Shown here: piece by piece, positions 1-9,143 of the stretch
Layout: each line of letters begins with the position of its first letter
Position numbering within the stretch: the stretch's first letter is position 1
DNA from: Rhodococcus oryzae
GTDB taxonomy: Bacteria > Actinomycetota > Actinomycetes > Mycobacteriales > Mycobacteriaceae
Assembly: GCF_005049235.1 (NCBI RefSeq)
Contig: NZ_SUMD01000010.1
Location: 124,001-188,000, forward strand
Direction of reading: 5' to 3'
Length of the DNA: 64,000 nt
The notes under the pieces: model-generated
What the model saw: the letters and a program-made list of their open reading frames with translations, nothing else
Told to the model about the DNA's origin: nothing
Database searches by the model: none
Program-made: the position numbers and the translations under genes

Positions 1-1032
1 GCCGATCAGCCGGGCCAGGGCCCACAACGACGGGTTCTGCGTGCCTCGCAGGCAGGCGAATTGTTCGTTGAAGATCCTGTCCGCGAGCGCGGCGATCTCG
101 CCGGCCTGGTCCAGGGAGGGACCGGCGAAGACGAAACTGATCTGGCGGCCGGTCTCCGGGCAGACGCGCGCATATTCGTTGCGGCGTTCGATCGCGCGCA
201 GATCCTCGATCATGCGGTCGGCCAGCATGGCGCGCATGGAGAGCGCCGCGGCCCCGAACACGTCGGGCTTCCCGGTGTGAGTGGGCTGTTCGGATGGGAA
301 CCCGGTCGGCCAGGTCGGGGGATGCGTTGCGACTACACCCAACAGGTCGGCACCGAAATCGATCGCGGGCTTGAGGGGCGTGTTCAGGAGCAACCCGCCG
401 TCGACGTACCAACCGGACCAGCCGTGCGAGTCCGGCACGTGCACCGGGCGGAAGAGCGCCGGCACGGCGGCGGAGGCGAGCACATGGTCGACGGTGAGCA
501 TCGTGTCCACGTACGTGATGTTGCGGCTCGCGTCGTAGAGCGGGAGGTCCACGGACGAGTTCCTCTCCACGAACACGACCGTCCCCCTCGTCGCAACGGA
601 CGTGGCGGTCACCGCGACGGCGCCGATCGTTCCCGCGGCGATGTTCTCGTGCAGCCTGTCCCACGGCAGCATTCGCCTCAGCGTGTCCCGCAGTGGGTCG
701 GTGTCCAGCAGGCTGGGAAGACGTACCGGGATTCCGGCGATCTGAGCCAGGTAGCGCAGCCCGCTCCCGACGACGCTGTTCACCGGCTCGAAGACATCGT
801 CCAGCCTGAACAATCCCCACCGACGGGCGAGTTCGTCCGACGCCCTCACCACTCCGAGGTCGAAGAGGCCGCCGAGCCCGACCACGTTCAGGGCGCCTGC
901 GCTGGTGCCTACCAGGATCGACGGCCGGGTGTTGTCCGCGACCATGCGTTTCGCCAGCGTCGCCATCGCGCCTGCTTCGAACGCACCTCGTGCGCCCGCT
1001 CCCGCTACGACCAGCCCAATGCGTTCAGCCAC
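1..1032 (-). CDS. Patatin-like phospholipase (C-terminus cut by window edge)
   Basis: A serine lipid acyl hydrolase of the patatin family, expected to cleave membrane or storage lipid esters with a Ser-Asp dyad. Reading from the GTG at 1032, the oxyanion-hole loop GAGARG lies at residues 11-16, the nucleophile elbow GTSAG at 42-46 (Ser44), and the catalytic DGG motif near residue 211. All three are in the expected order. No stop occurs before base 1, so at least 344 codons are present and the C-terminus lies outside the window. A GGGGCGG stretch just upstream is a weak ribosome site. No signal peptide is visible, which suggests a cytoplasmic enzyme. It is divergent from the SNF2 helicase gene. 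Confidence 0.85.
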   Translation of the reverse strand, partial: MAERIGLVVAGAGARGAFEAGAMATLAKRMVADNTRPSILVGTSAGALNVVGLGGLFDLGVVRASDELARRWGLFRLDDVFEPVNSVVGSGLRYLAQIAGIPVRLPSLLDTDPLRDTLRRMLPWDRLHENIAAGTIGAVAVTATSVATRGTVVFVERNSSVDLPLYDASRNITYVDTMLTVDHVLASAAVPALFRPVHVPDSHGWSGWYVDGGLLLNTPLKPAIDFGADLLGVVATHPPTWPTGFPSEQPTHTGKPDVFGAAALSMRAMLADRMIEDLRAIERRNEYARVCPETGRQISFVFAGPSLDQAGEIAALADRIFNEQFACLRGTQNPSLWALARLIG

Positions 1033-1158
1033 GATCCGCCCCAATCGACGCACGCGTTTCGCCTCGCTGACTGACGGTACTCCCGCCGGCGCGACGGCAC
1101 GAGGACGGCGAACAGGAGTTCGGTCGGGCGCGCGACCTGCGCTGTCTCCCCCACCGAC

Positions 1159-1164
1159 TACCGT
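1159..1164 (+). promoter_or_regulatory. -10 box for the SNF2 helicase gene (leaderless)
   Basis: TACCGT matches the actinobacterial TANNNT -10 pattern and ends 6 nt before the ATG at 1171, so the transcript probably begins at or next to the start codon. No Shine-Dalgarno sequence is present there. Confidence 0.45.
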
Positions 1165-1170
1165 CTAGCC

Positions 1171-4100
1171 ATGCTCACGCCCGCCGATCGCGACCACACC
1201 ATCACCACCCTGGTGCGGGCGGTCGGCCAGACCACCTACGACCGCGGGGTCCGCTACGCCCGCGGCGGCTCGGTGCTGGAGCTGGACTGGCTGGCCGCGG
1301 AGCGGCGGGCGGTCGGCCTGGTCGACGGGACCGAGCTGTACCGGACGTCGGCGGTTTTCAGCCTGCGCGCCGAGCGGCTCGAGTTCGCGCGCGGCGAGTG
1401 CAGCTGCCCGGTCCGGCTGAACTGCAAGCACTCGGTCGCGTTGACGGTCGCGCTCCTCGACCAGCCGGACACCCAGGCGGTCGCGGCGCCGCCGTCCTGG
1501 GAGGACGTGCTGGGCGCCGCCCTCGGCGGGGAGGACCGGCGCGACGGCGGGACCGTCCCGCTTGCGGTACAGCTGACGCTGACCCCCGGCCCCCGCTCGC
1601 AGTTCTGGCGGCTGTACGCGCGGCTGGCCCGGCCGGGCAGGGCCGGCTGGGTCAACGCGAACATGAACTGGTCGAACCTGCCGACCATGCACGAGGTGGA
1701 TCCCCGGCACCGGGACCTGCTGAGCGAGCTGCACACGGTGCATCAGCTGGGCGGGCGCAGGCGCAGCGGCTACGGGTCCGCCGAGAAGGACCTCGACCTG
1801 ACCACGATCACCAGTCGGCGGCTGTGGGCGCTACTCGACGAGGCCGCCGGCGCCGGTATCGAGCTGCTCTACGGCACCAAGGAGCTGGGCGCCCTCCCCC
1901 ACCCGGGCACCGCCGAGCTGTGCGTGGACATCGACGACACCGGCGGCGACCTCGTCGTCACCCCGACCGTGCGCGCCGACGACTCCGATGGGCCCGTGGT
2001 GGTGCTCGGCTTCCTCGGCGAGGACGCGCACGGGGTGATCTACCTGCGCCCCGACGACCCGCAGGCCACCTCGCCCGCGCAGTGGCCGTTCCGGATCGCC
2101 CGGCTGTCCGGCACGGCGACGCGCGCGATGCAGGAGCTGGCGATCGCCGGCGCCTCGATCACCGTGCCCGCCGCCGACGCGGACCGGTTCGCGACCTCGT
2201 ACTACCCGCGGCTGAGCCGGGCCGCGAGCGTCCGCTCGTCCAACGGCTCGTTCACCGCGCCGACGATCGAGGGCCCGACGCTGCTGCTGGACGTCGCGTA
2301 TCAGGCGGGGCACCGGGCCCGGTTGCACTGGCGGTTCCGCTACGCCGTCGGCGCCGCCGTCCACGAGGTGGAGCTGGCGCCGGGCACCGACGAGTCGTTC
2401 CGCGACGCGGCCGGGGAACGGGCGCTGCTCGCCGGGCTGGACCTGCCGCTCGAGCAGCACCGGCTGCTCGGCCCCGGCGGCGGGCTGCTGCCGCGGGTGA
2501 GCCTCGACGGGCTCGACACCGCGCGGCTGACCACCGAGCTGCTGCCGCTGCTGCGCGGGCGCGAGGACGTCGAGGTTCGGGTCGAGGGCACCGCCGCCGA
2601 CTACCGCGACGCCGGCGACACCCTGAGCATCGGGGTCGGCACCGACGCAACCGACAGCGGCGACTGGTTCGACCTGTCCATCACGGTCCGCGTCGAGGAC
2701 GCCCCGGTGCCGTTCCGGGACCTGTTCGCCGCGCTGACCGCGGGCCAGTCCCACCTGCTGCTGCCCGACGGCGCGTACCTCTCGCTGGACAAGCCGGAGC
2801 TGCAGCGGCTGAAGGACCTGATCGCCGAGGCCGCCGGCCTGCACGAGCAGGACCCGAACGGGTTGCGGCTGAGCCGGTTCCAGGTCTCGCTCTGGGAGGA
2901 GTTCGCGGCGCTCGGGGTGGTCGAGCGGCAGGCCGCCCGGTGGCGCGAGCAGGTGCAGGGGCTGCTGGACGTGGCGGCCTCGTCCACCCTCGACGCGCCG
3001 GGCTCGCTGCGGGCGACGCTGCGGCCGTACCAGCTCGACGGGTTCCGCTGGCTGAGCTTCCTCTGGTCGAACGGGCTCGGCGGCATCCTCGCCGACGACA
3101 TGGGCCTCGGCAAGACGGTGCAGTCGCTGGCGCTGATCTGCCAGGCGCGGGAGGCGAACCCGTCCGATCCGCCGGTGCTGATCGTGGCGCCGACGTCGGT
3201 GGTCTCGAACTGGGCGTCGGAGGCCGCGCGCTTCGCCCCGCACCTGCGGGTGGTCACGATGTCCGAGACCGCGGCGAAACGCGGTGCGCCGCTGACGGAG
3301 TCGATCGAGGCCGCGGACGTGGTGGTCACCTCGTACACCCTGGCCCGACTCGACGACAAGGAGTACGCGGCGCACCGCTGGTCGATGCTGCTGCTCGACG
3401 AGGCGCAGTTCGTCAAGAACCACCGGTCCAAGGCGTACCTGACCATGCGCCGGATCGAGGCGCCGACGAAGATCGCGATCACCGGCACCCCGATGGAGAA
3501 CAACCTGATGGAGCTGTGGTCGCTGCTGTCGATCACCGCGCCCGGGCTGTTCCCGAACCCGACCCGGTTCGCCGAGTACTACCGCACCCCCATCGAGAAC
3601 GGCGGCGACGTCGAGCTGCTCGGCCGGCTGCGGCGGCGGATCAAGCCGCTGATCCTGCGCCGCACCAAGGAGCAGGTCGCCTCCGACCTGCCCGCGAAGC
3701 AGGAGCAGGTGCTCGAGGTGGAGCTGTCGCCGCGGCACCGCAAGCTCTACGACACCCACCTGCAGCGCGAGCGGCAGAAGATCCTCGGTCTGGTCGAGAA
3801 CGTGGACGCCAACCGGTTCACCATCCTGCAGTCGCTGACGCTGCTGCGCCGGCTGAGCCTGGACGCGTCGCTGATCGACGACGCACACGCGTCGATCGCG
3901 TCGGCGAAGATCGACGCCCTGCTAGAGCAGCTGGCGGACGTGATCGACGGCGGCCACCGGGCGCTGGTGTTCAGCCAGTTCACCGGGTTCCTGGACCGGG
4001 TGCGCACGCGGCTGGACGCCGAGGGCATCGACTACGCCTACCTCGACGGCCGCACCCGGGACCGGGCGAAGGTGTTGGGCGAGTTCAAGAACGGCGAGGC

Positions 4101-4404
4101 GCCGGTGTTCCTGATCAGCCTCAAGGCAGGCGGGTTCGGGCTGAACCTGACCGAGGCCGACTACTGCTTCCTGCTCGACCCGTGGTGGAACCCGGCCAGC
4201 GAGGCGCAGGCCGTGGACCGCACCCACCGGATCGGGCAGACCAGGAACGTGATGGTGTACCGGCTGATCGCCAGGGACACCATCGAGGAGAAGGTGATGG
4301 CGCTGCAGGCCCGCAAGTCGGAGCTGTTCGCCAGCGTGGTGGACGAGGGCGGGGCATTCAACGCGACGCTGTCCGCGGAGGACATCCGGGAGCTGTTCGG
4401 ATAG
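1171..4404 (+). CDS. SWIM-domain SNF2/Swi2 family DEAD-box helicase
   Basis: An ATP-dependent DNA translocase of the SNF2/RapA-like type, 1077 aa. The N-terminus carries a SWIM zinc-binding motif (C77-x-C79, C85-x-H87). A middle region without recognisable motifs follows. The ATPase core has Walker A (DDMGLGKT, about 642-649), the DEAQ box near 743 and the helicase C-terminal motif RTHRIGQT near 1016. Length and order fit bacterial SWIM-SNF2 proteins, often linked to nucleic-acid repair or remodelling; the substrate is unknown. The gene is preceded by a leaderless promoter and ends 3 nt from the converging TetR gene, with no obvious terminator hairpin between them. Confidence 0.93.
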   Translation: MLTPADRDHTITTLVRAVGQTTYDRGVRYARGGSVLELDWLAAERRAVGLVDGTELYRTSAVFSLRAERLEFARGECSCPVRLNCKHSVALTVALLDQPDTQAVAAPPSWEDVLGAALGGEDRRDGGTVPLAVQLTLTPGPRSQFWRLYARLARPGRAGWVNANMNWSNLPTMHEVDPRHRDLLSELHTVHQLGGRRRSGYGSAEKDLDLTTITSRRLWALLDEAAGAGIELLYGTKELGALPHPGTAELCVDIDDTGGDLVVTPTVRADDSDGPVVVLGFLGEDAHGVIYLRPDDPQATSPAQWPFRIARLSGTATRAMQELAIAGASITVPAADADRFATSYYPRLSRAASVRSSNGSFTAPTIEGPTLLLDVAYQAGHRARLHWRFRYAVGAAVHEVELAPGTDESFRDAAGERALLAGLDLPLEQHRLLGPGGGLLPRVSLDGLDTARLTTELLPLLRGREDVEVRVEGTAADYRDAGDTLSIGVGTDATDSGDWFDLSITVRVEDAPVPFRDLFAALTAGQSHLLLPDGAYLSLDKPELQRLKDLIAEAAGLHEQDPNGLRLSRFQVSLWEEFAALGVVERQAARWREQVQGLLDVAASSTLDAPGSLRATLRPYQLDGFRWLSFLWSNGLGGILADDMGLGKTVQSLALICQAREANPSDPPVLIVAPTSVVSNWASEAARFAPHLRVVTMSETAAKRGAPLTESIEAADVVVTSYTLARLDDKEYAAHRWSMLLLDEAQFVKNHRSKAYLTMRRIEAPTKIAITGTPMENNLMELWSLLSITAPGLFPNPTRFAEYYRTPIENGGDVELLGRLRRRIKPLILRRTKEQVASDLPAKQEQVLEVELSPRHRKLYDTHLQRERQKILGLVENVDANRFTILQSLTLLRRLSLDASLIDDAHASIASAKIDALLEQLADVIDGGHRALVFSQFTGFLDRVRTRLDAEGIDYAYLDGRTRDRAKVLGEFKNGEAPVFLISLKAGGFGLNLTEADYCFLLDPWWNPASEAQAVDRTHRIGQTRNVMVYRLIARDTIEEKVMALQARKSELFASVVDEGGAFNATLSAEDIRELFG

Positions 4405-4407
4405 CGC

Positions 4408-5019
4408 TCAGCTCGCGATGCCCGCGGCGGACGCCAACGCCTCGACCACCCAGTCGTCGTAGTCCGTTGCGCTCCAGCCCCGTTCGTCGATGAGCAGGGC
4501 GTGGGTCTCGGGGCTCTGCAGCGCCAGCCCGACGTCGACGCAGCGGTCCACGTCGAGTCCGTCGACCTTGCCTGCGAGCGCGGTCGCCAGGTGCCGCAGC
4601 ACCGTCTCGTGATGCTCGCAGGTGGTGGCCCACAGCTGCGCCACCTCCGGGTCCGCCCCCGCGGCCGCGCGGACCGCCAGCAGCACCGGGGCCACCCGGT
4701 CCAGGATCAGCCGCGCGCCGTGGACCTGGATCCGTAACTGCGCCATCGGGTCCGGCTCGGCGATGGCCTCGGCGACCCAGGGCCGGTCCAGTGTCGCGAT
4801 CGGCTCGTCGTCGCCCGCGATCGAGACGTCGAGCAGCGCGGCGAGCACGCTGCGCTTGTTGCCGAACACGAAGTAGACGGTCTGCACGGCGACGCCCGCC
4901 TCGGTCGCGATCGCCTTGATGGTGGTCGACGCGTAGCCGGTGGTGGTGAACAGGGTGCGCGCCGCGGTGAGGATCTTCCGCCGCGCCGGTGTCTTGTCGT
5001 CCTCGTTCGGTGTTGCCAC
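4408..5019 (-). CDS. TetR family transcriptional regulator
   Basis: A TetR-type repressor of about 203 aa. The N-terminal helix-turn-helix reads TTIKAIATEAGVAVQTVYFVF, followed by the usual KRSVLAALLD linker helix; the C-terminal ligand domain is family-typical but not diagnostic. I chose the GTG at 5019. The alternative GTG at 5049 adds ten residues but lies inside the palindromic operator, and neither has a clear ribosome site. The gene is divergent from the saccharopine-dehydrogenase-like gene at 5087 and shares the 5036-5067 operator with it, so it probably represses both itself and that gene. The ligand is unknown. Confidence 0.85.
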   Translation of the reverse strand: MATPNEDDKTPARRKILTAARTLFTTTGYASTTIKAIATEAGVAVQTVYFVFGNKRSVLAALLDVSIAGDDEPIATLDRPWVAEAIAEPDPMAQLRIQVHGARLILDRVAPVLLAVRAAAGADPEVAQLWATTCEHHETVLRHLATALAGKVDGLDVDRCVDVGLALQSPETHALLIDERGWSATDYDDWVVEALASAAGIAS

Positions 5020-5035
5020 GAACTGAAGTGTAGAT

Positions 5036-5067
5036 CTAGAGTGACGCACTAGAGCATCACTCTAGTG
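5036..5067. promoter_or_regulatory. Nested palindromic operator between TetR and divergent gene
   Basis: Two interlocking perfect inverted repeats: CTAGAGTGA (5036-5044) with TCACTCTAG (5057-5065), and CACTAGAG (5047-5054) with CTCTAGTG (5060-5067). The position between divergent starts fits a TetR binding site controlling both directions. Confidence 0.7.
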
Positions 5068-5086
5068 AAATGAATGGGAGATCGAC

Positions 5087-6022
5087 ATGACCTCGGTACT
5101 GGTTCTGGGCGGATACGGCGCAGTGGGCGTGCACGTAGTCGAGAGGCTGCGCGCGGCGGGCATCGACGCCCTGGCCGCCGGCCGGGACGCATCGCGGGCG
5201 GACCGGGTGGTCGACCTCGCCGATCCCCGCTCGCTGGAGTCGGGACTGGATGGGGTGGCGGCGGTGGTGAACTGCTCCGGCGCCGAGGACCCCGCGGTCG
5301 CGGCTGCGGTCGCCGGGCGCGGGATCCCGTTCGTCGACATCACCGCGACGTCCGAATACGCGCGGGAGCTGGAGCTAGTGGACGGGCCGGTGCTGCTGGG
5401 TGTCGGGATCGCCCCGGGCCTGAGCGGCCTGCTCGCGACCGAGGCGGCGCGCGCGGGCGGGCCGGTGGACGTGCTGATCGGGCTCGGCGCGGGCGAGGCG
5501 CACGGCCCCGCCGCGACGGCCTGGACGTACGGGCTGCTTGGCAAGCGCTTCAATGATCCGGACGGCTCCCAGGTGCGCAACTACACCCGGCCGACGCGCT
5601 TCTACCTCCCGGCCGAGGCGGGCTACCCGCGGTTCCCGGCGCTGCGCACGGACTTCGCCGACCAGCACCGGCTGACCGCGAAACTCGGCGTCCCGGTCCG
5701 CAGCTACCTGCGGCTGGACTCCCGGCTCGCGACCCTCGGCCTGGCCGCGCTGACCTGGGCACCCAGGGTCGCGTCACTGGTACCGGCCGGCGGCATGCCC
5801 GGCGGCGACGGCTGGGTGATCGCCGCACGCGGCGGCGACGGCAGGTCGTGGTGGGCCACCGGCCGCGGGCAGTCCCGGGCGACGGCGGCGGTCGCGGCGC
5901 TGGCGGTCCAGCGGGTGCTGCAGCGCCCGATCGCTGAGCCGACGTGGCTGCACGAGATGGCCAGTCTAGATGAGCTTCGGCCCGCGTTGTCGGAGGCCGG
6001 AATAGCGCTCGGCGCCGGATAG
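5087..6022 (+). CDS. Saccharopine dehydrogenase-like NAD(P)-binding protein
   Basis: A 311-aa Rossmann-fold protein. The N-terminal VLVLGGYGAVG dinucleotide loop (residues 4-14) and the following alternating strand/helix pattern (VVDLADP, VVNCSGAED, PFVDITATSEYA) are typical of saccharopine-dehydrogenase-like oxidoreductases, which act on amino or keto acids or on lipids; the substrate cannot be read from sequence. A GGGAG ribosome site lies 7 nt before the ATG. It is divergent from the TetR gene at 4408-5019 and is the likely target of that regulator, so it is probably inducible. It ends 65 nt before the small GNAT gene. Confidence 0.8.
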   Translation: MTSVLVLGGYGAVGVHVVERLRAAGIDALAAGRDASRADRVVDLADPRSLESGLDGVAAVVNCSGAEDPAVAAAVAGRGIPFVDITATSEYARELELVDGPVLLGVGIAPGLSGLLATEAARAGGPVDVLIGLGAGEAHGPAATAWTYGLLGKRFNDPDGSQVRNYTRPTRFYLPAEAGYPRFPALRTDFADQHRLTAKLGVPVRSYLRLDSRLATLGLAALTWAPRVASLVPAGGMPGGDGWVIAARGGDGRSWWATGRGQSRATAAVAALAVQRVLQRPIAEPTWLHEMASLDELRPALSEAGIALGAG

Positions 6023-6087
6023 TTGATCCGGCTAGTACCCCGCATGGGTAACGTGCAAGGCATCCTCCGACGAAAGGACCCGTCACC

Positions 6088-6369
6088 GTGGCGCACCGCA
6101 TCGAGCACAAGCCGGCCGAGAACCGCTTCGAGATCCACGTCGACGACGCCATCGCCGGGTACGCCGACTACACCGTGATCGGCGGCGTCCGGGACTTCGA
6201 CCACACCGTCACCGATCCGGCATTCCGCGGGCAGGGGTTGGCCGGCAAGTTGGTCGCGGCCGCGCTGGACGCGACGCGGGCGGACGGCATCTCGATCGCG
6301 ACGTCGTGCTCGTATGTCGAGAAGTTTGTCGAGCAGAATCCGGAGTACAAGGACCTGCTGGCGGCGTAG
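6088..6369 (+). CDS. Small GNAT-fold N-acetyltransferase (YjdJ-type)
   Basis: A 93-aa minimal GNAT domain. The acetyl-CoA binding loop is RGQGLAGKL (about residues 48-56), following the beta-strand TVTDPAF; the C-terminus SCSYVEKFVEQNPEYKDL matches the short YjdJ/GNAT-like acetyltransferases. Acceptor unknown. It starts with GTG, preceded by AAAGGA at good spacing. It could be cotranscribed with the gene at 5087 (65-nt gap), although a separate promoter is possible. Confidence 0.85.
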   Translation: MAHRIEHKPAENRFEIHVDDAIAGYADYTVIGGVRDFDHTVTDPAFRGQGLAGKLVAAALDATRADGISIATSCSYVEKFVEQNPEYKDLLAA

Positions 6370-6423
6370 CTACGGGTAGTCGCGGGCGTAGTAGATGCGC
6401 ACGCCGCCCGGGCATCGGAGGTA

Positions 6424-7062
6424 ATGTGCCGACACGTGGGCGACGACCTTAGCCAGCTGTTATCGGATCAACGCGAGTTCGTCCGCGTTCGCGAGTGGGA
6501 ACAGTTTCACACTCCGAAGAACCTGGCGATGGCGCTCGGAGGCGAAGTTGGCGAGCTGGCATCTGCCATCGGGCAATTGCTGTCCGACACCCCGCACACC
6601 TCACCTGTCGACGAGATCCGCGCTGATGTTGTCGACGAGCTCGGTGATGTGACGCTGTACCTCCTCCGCCTCTATGACGTGGCAGGTATCGATCCGGAAT
6701 CCGGATTCGATGACGTCGCCGATCTGTCCACTCAGCCCATCCCATGGCCGTCGACGCCTGCGGAGCGATTCGCCGTGGCACAGGCTGTCTTCGACCTCGC
6801 AGGCACTGCCGGCCGCGTACTCGAAACACTCCAGTGGGAGGCCAACTCGGCGAGCATGGAGTCGCACGCGCGGGTGGCTCAGAACCTCCCACCGAGACTC
6901 AACGCGACAGCCGAGAGCCTTCTAAGAGTGGGTGAGCTTCTTGGAGTGAACGTTGTTCACGCGGCTGCTGCGAAGAATGGGAAGAACATGACCAAGTACC
7001 CGGTCGAGCTCAGTCGCGGTTCGAGCAGAAAGTACACGGAGCTTGATGCGGGTGCACACTGA
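6424..7062 (+). CDS. MazG-like nucleotide pyrophosphohydrolase
   Basis: A 212-aa all-alpha NTP pyrophosphohydrolase of the MazG/dCTPase superfamily, expected to hydrolyse (d)NTPs to monophosphates with Mg2+. The metal-ligand pattern is visible: E41 and E44 in GEVGEL, then E72 and D75 in DELGDV. The N-terminus (QREFVRVREWEQFHTPKNLAMAL) is typical of the family. The second half (about 100-212) looks like a degenerate repeat or accessory helical domain ending in KNGKNMTKYP. GGAGG lies 4 nt before the ATG; a GTG at 6436 is a possible alternative. It lies about 195 nt upstream of the DUF2075 helicase and probably works with it. Base composition is less GC-biased than in the flanks. Confidence 0.85.
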   Translation: MCRHVGDDLSQLLSDQREFVRVREWEQFHTPKNLAMALGGEVGELASAIGQLLSDTPHTSPVDEIRADVVDELGDVTLYLLRLYDVAGIDPESGFDDVADLSTQPIPWPSTPAERFAVAQAVFDLAGTAGRVLETLQWEANSASMESHARVAQNLPPRLNATAESLLRVGELLGVNVVHAAAAKNGKNMTKYPVELSRGSSRKYTELDAGAH

Positions 7063-7257
7063 CGCGCGCGACTCCGTATCCGATCGCCCACTTGGTGAGC
7101 AATCTGCAGTGCGAGACCGATCGATCGAGGCTCCGAGAGCCTGTCCGCGCCCTCCGCTAACCTAATCCAGCGGCCCGACGGACTTCCGCTGTGATGCACA
7201 GCCACGGACATGCCCCCACCCGCACGACTCGATTCGTGCTGCCCGGGGGACCTCACT

Positions 7258-9143
7258 GTGACCTTGCTTCGTACGTCGGCGAACCGCATCGCCGGCATCG
7301 CTCATCCCGATTCGTTGGCTGAGCAACTGCTGGAGCAGATGCTATTCAGCACGGGCCGGCGCGCAAGTACTGCAGAACAGAAGTCGTGGAGTCGAAGCCT
7401 GCCCGTGCTGGCCCGCGACCTCTCCGAGGCAGGACTCGGCGACGTCGAGATGCTGGTCGAATACCACCTGCCGCTCACCTCGCAACGCGCCGACGTTGTC
7501 CTCGCCGGAACGCACCCCGATACCGGTGCTCCGTCCTACGTGGTCGTCGAGCTGAAGCAGTGGTCGTCGGCGTACCGATACGAGGACAATCCGGACCTGG
7601 TCGAGGTGCCGGGCATGCCGGGCGGCCCGAAGCTGCATCCGGTCGCACAGGTGAAGGGGTACTGCGACTACCTAGCCGATTTCGCCAAGGCCATCGCCGA
7701 TCAACCGGATGCGTTGGCCGGAATGGCGTACCTGCACAACGCAACCGACCCGGCCACGGTCGCCGACCTGCGTTCCTTCCCCACCGGCGTCACCGGTCGA
7801 CTGTTCACCGCCGCCGATCGCGCCGACATGATCGGATTTCTCCGCTCGCGCCTGACTGCGGGATCCGGGGGCCATTCGCCCGGTGACACCCTGATGCGGT
7901 CGGCCGTGGCGCCATCGCAACAGTTGCTCAAGGTCGCGGCGGCGGAGGTGCAGGACCGACCGCAGTTCCACCTGCTCGGCGATCAGCAACTGGCAGTCGA
8001 CCTGGTGCTGCACGCGGTCGAGCACGCCCGCTCCGCAGACGGCAAACGCATCATCATCGTCACTGGCGGTCCGGGCAGCGGCAAGAGCGTCATCGCGTTG
8101 TCGCTTGTCGGCGAGCTCGCCCGACGCGGCCGAACCGTGCTGCACGCGACAGGTTCTCGCTCGTTCACCCAGACACTGCGCAAGGTCGCGGGGCACCGGG
8201 CTCCGCGGGTACAGAAGATGTTCAAGTACTTCAACCAATTCATGACCGCCGAACGCAATGGACTCGACGTCCTCATCCTCGACGAGGCCCACCGGATCCG
8301 CGAGACTTCCGTCGACCGGTACACCAAGGCGGAGTTGCGCACCGACCGGCCACAGATCGACGAGCTGATCGCCGCGGCCCGAGTCCCGGTTTTCCTGCTC
8401 GACGAGCACCAGGTGGTGCGGCCAGGGGAAATGGGTTCACTCGAACAGATTCAACAGCACGCGCGCTCGCTTGGCCTCGAGACGCAGCACGTACACCTGG
8501 GCGAGCAGTTCCGGTGCGGCGGCAGCGAAGAGTACCTGCTGTGGGTCAAACGGCTCCTCGGTCTGGTCGAAGGCGCGCCGTACCAATGGAAGGGTGATCC
8601 GCAGTTCCAAGTCCTGGTCGCCGACAGTCCACACGAGGTCTCTCGCAGCAGATCGACCGCGGCTACTCTGCCCGCATGACCGCCGGATATTGCTGGCCAT
8701 GGAGCGATGCCCGCAAGGACGGCAGCCTCGTCCCCGACGTCACCGTTGGCGACTGGGCTCGGCCGTGGAACAGCAAGAGTGACAGGAGAATCGGTGACGC
8801 TCCGCCGGCGCCGCTGTGGGCAACTGAGGACGGCGGCTTCCACCAGGTCGGCTGTGTGTACACGGCACAGGGATTCGAGTACGACTGGAATGGCGTCATC
8901 CTGGGCCCCGACCTGGTGTGGAGGGAGGGCCGATTCACGACGATTCGAGCGGCGAATCGGGATCCGGACTTCAAGAACCACAACAGGATTCCCGATGCAC
9001 GCTTCGACAAGCTGGTCCGAAACGTCTACAAGGTGTTACTCACCCGCGGAATGGTCGGCACCGTCGTCTACTCGACCGACGAACAGACGAGGAATGCGCT
9101 GCGCGAGATAGTCGACGATTCCCGCGAGGGTCGGGTTCCCTAA
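7258..9143 (+). pseudogene. PD-(D/E)XK nuclease-DUF2075 (Schlafen-like) helicase, frameshifted
   Basis: The intact form would be about 628 aa: an N-terminal nuclease-like domain (RADVVLAG followed by VVVELKQW, the D...ExK signature), then a DUF2075/Schlafen-group-3 helicase with Walker A GGPGSGKS and Walker B LILDEAHRI. The reading frame from the GTG at 7258 (GGGGGA ribosome site) stops at 8679 after ...SPHEV. The family continuation (LSQQIDRGYSARMTAGYCWPWS) is in another frame from about 8643 to 9143, ending ...REGRVP. The offset equals one missing base, or two extra, near 8638-8645. It may be a true pseudogene, a programmed or phase-variable shift, or a sequencing error. It follows a MazG-like gene, so a joint antiviral role is inferred. 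Confidence 0.82.

Noticed and set aside
61-1074. Plus-strand ORF at the left edge
   Set aside because: Antisense to the patatin-like gene, whose GAGARG/GTSAG/DGG motifs fix the minus strand.
1398-4493. Long alternative-frame ORF (about 1031 codons) across the SNF2 helicase gene
   Set aside because: Arg/Ala/Gly-rich translation without motifs; a GC-bias shadow of the real frame, which has complete helicase motifs.
5020-5049. Extended N-terminus of the first TetR regulator from GTG 5049
   Set aside because: The extra ten residues would start inside the palindromic operator; family proteins usually begin nearer the GTG at 5019. Not excluded experimentally.
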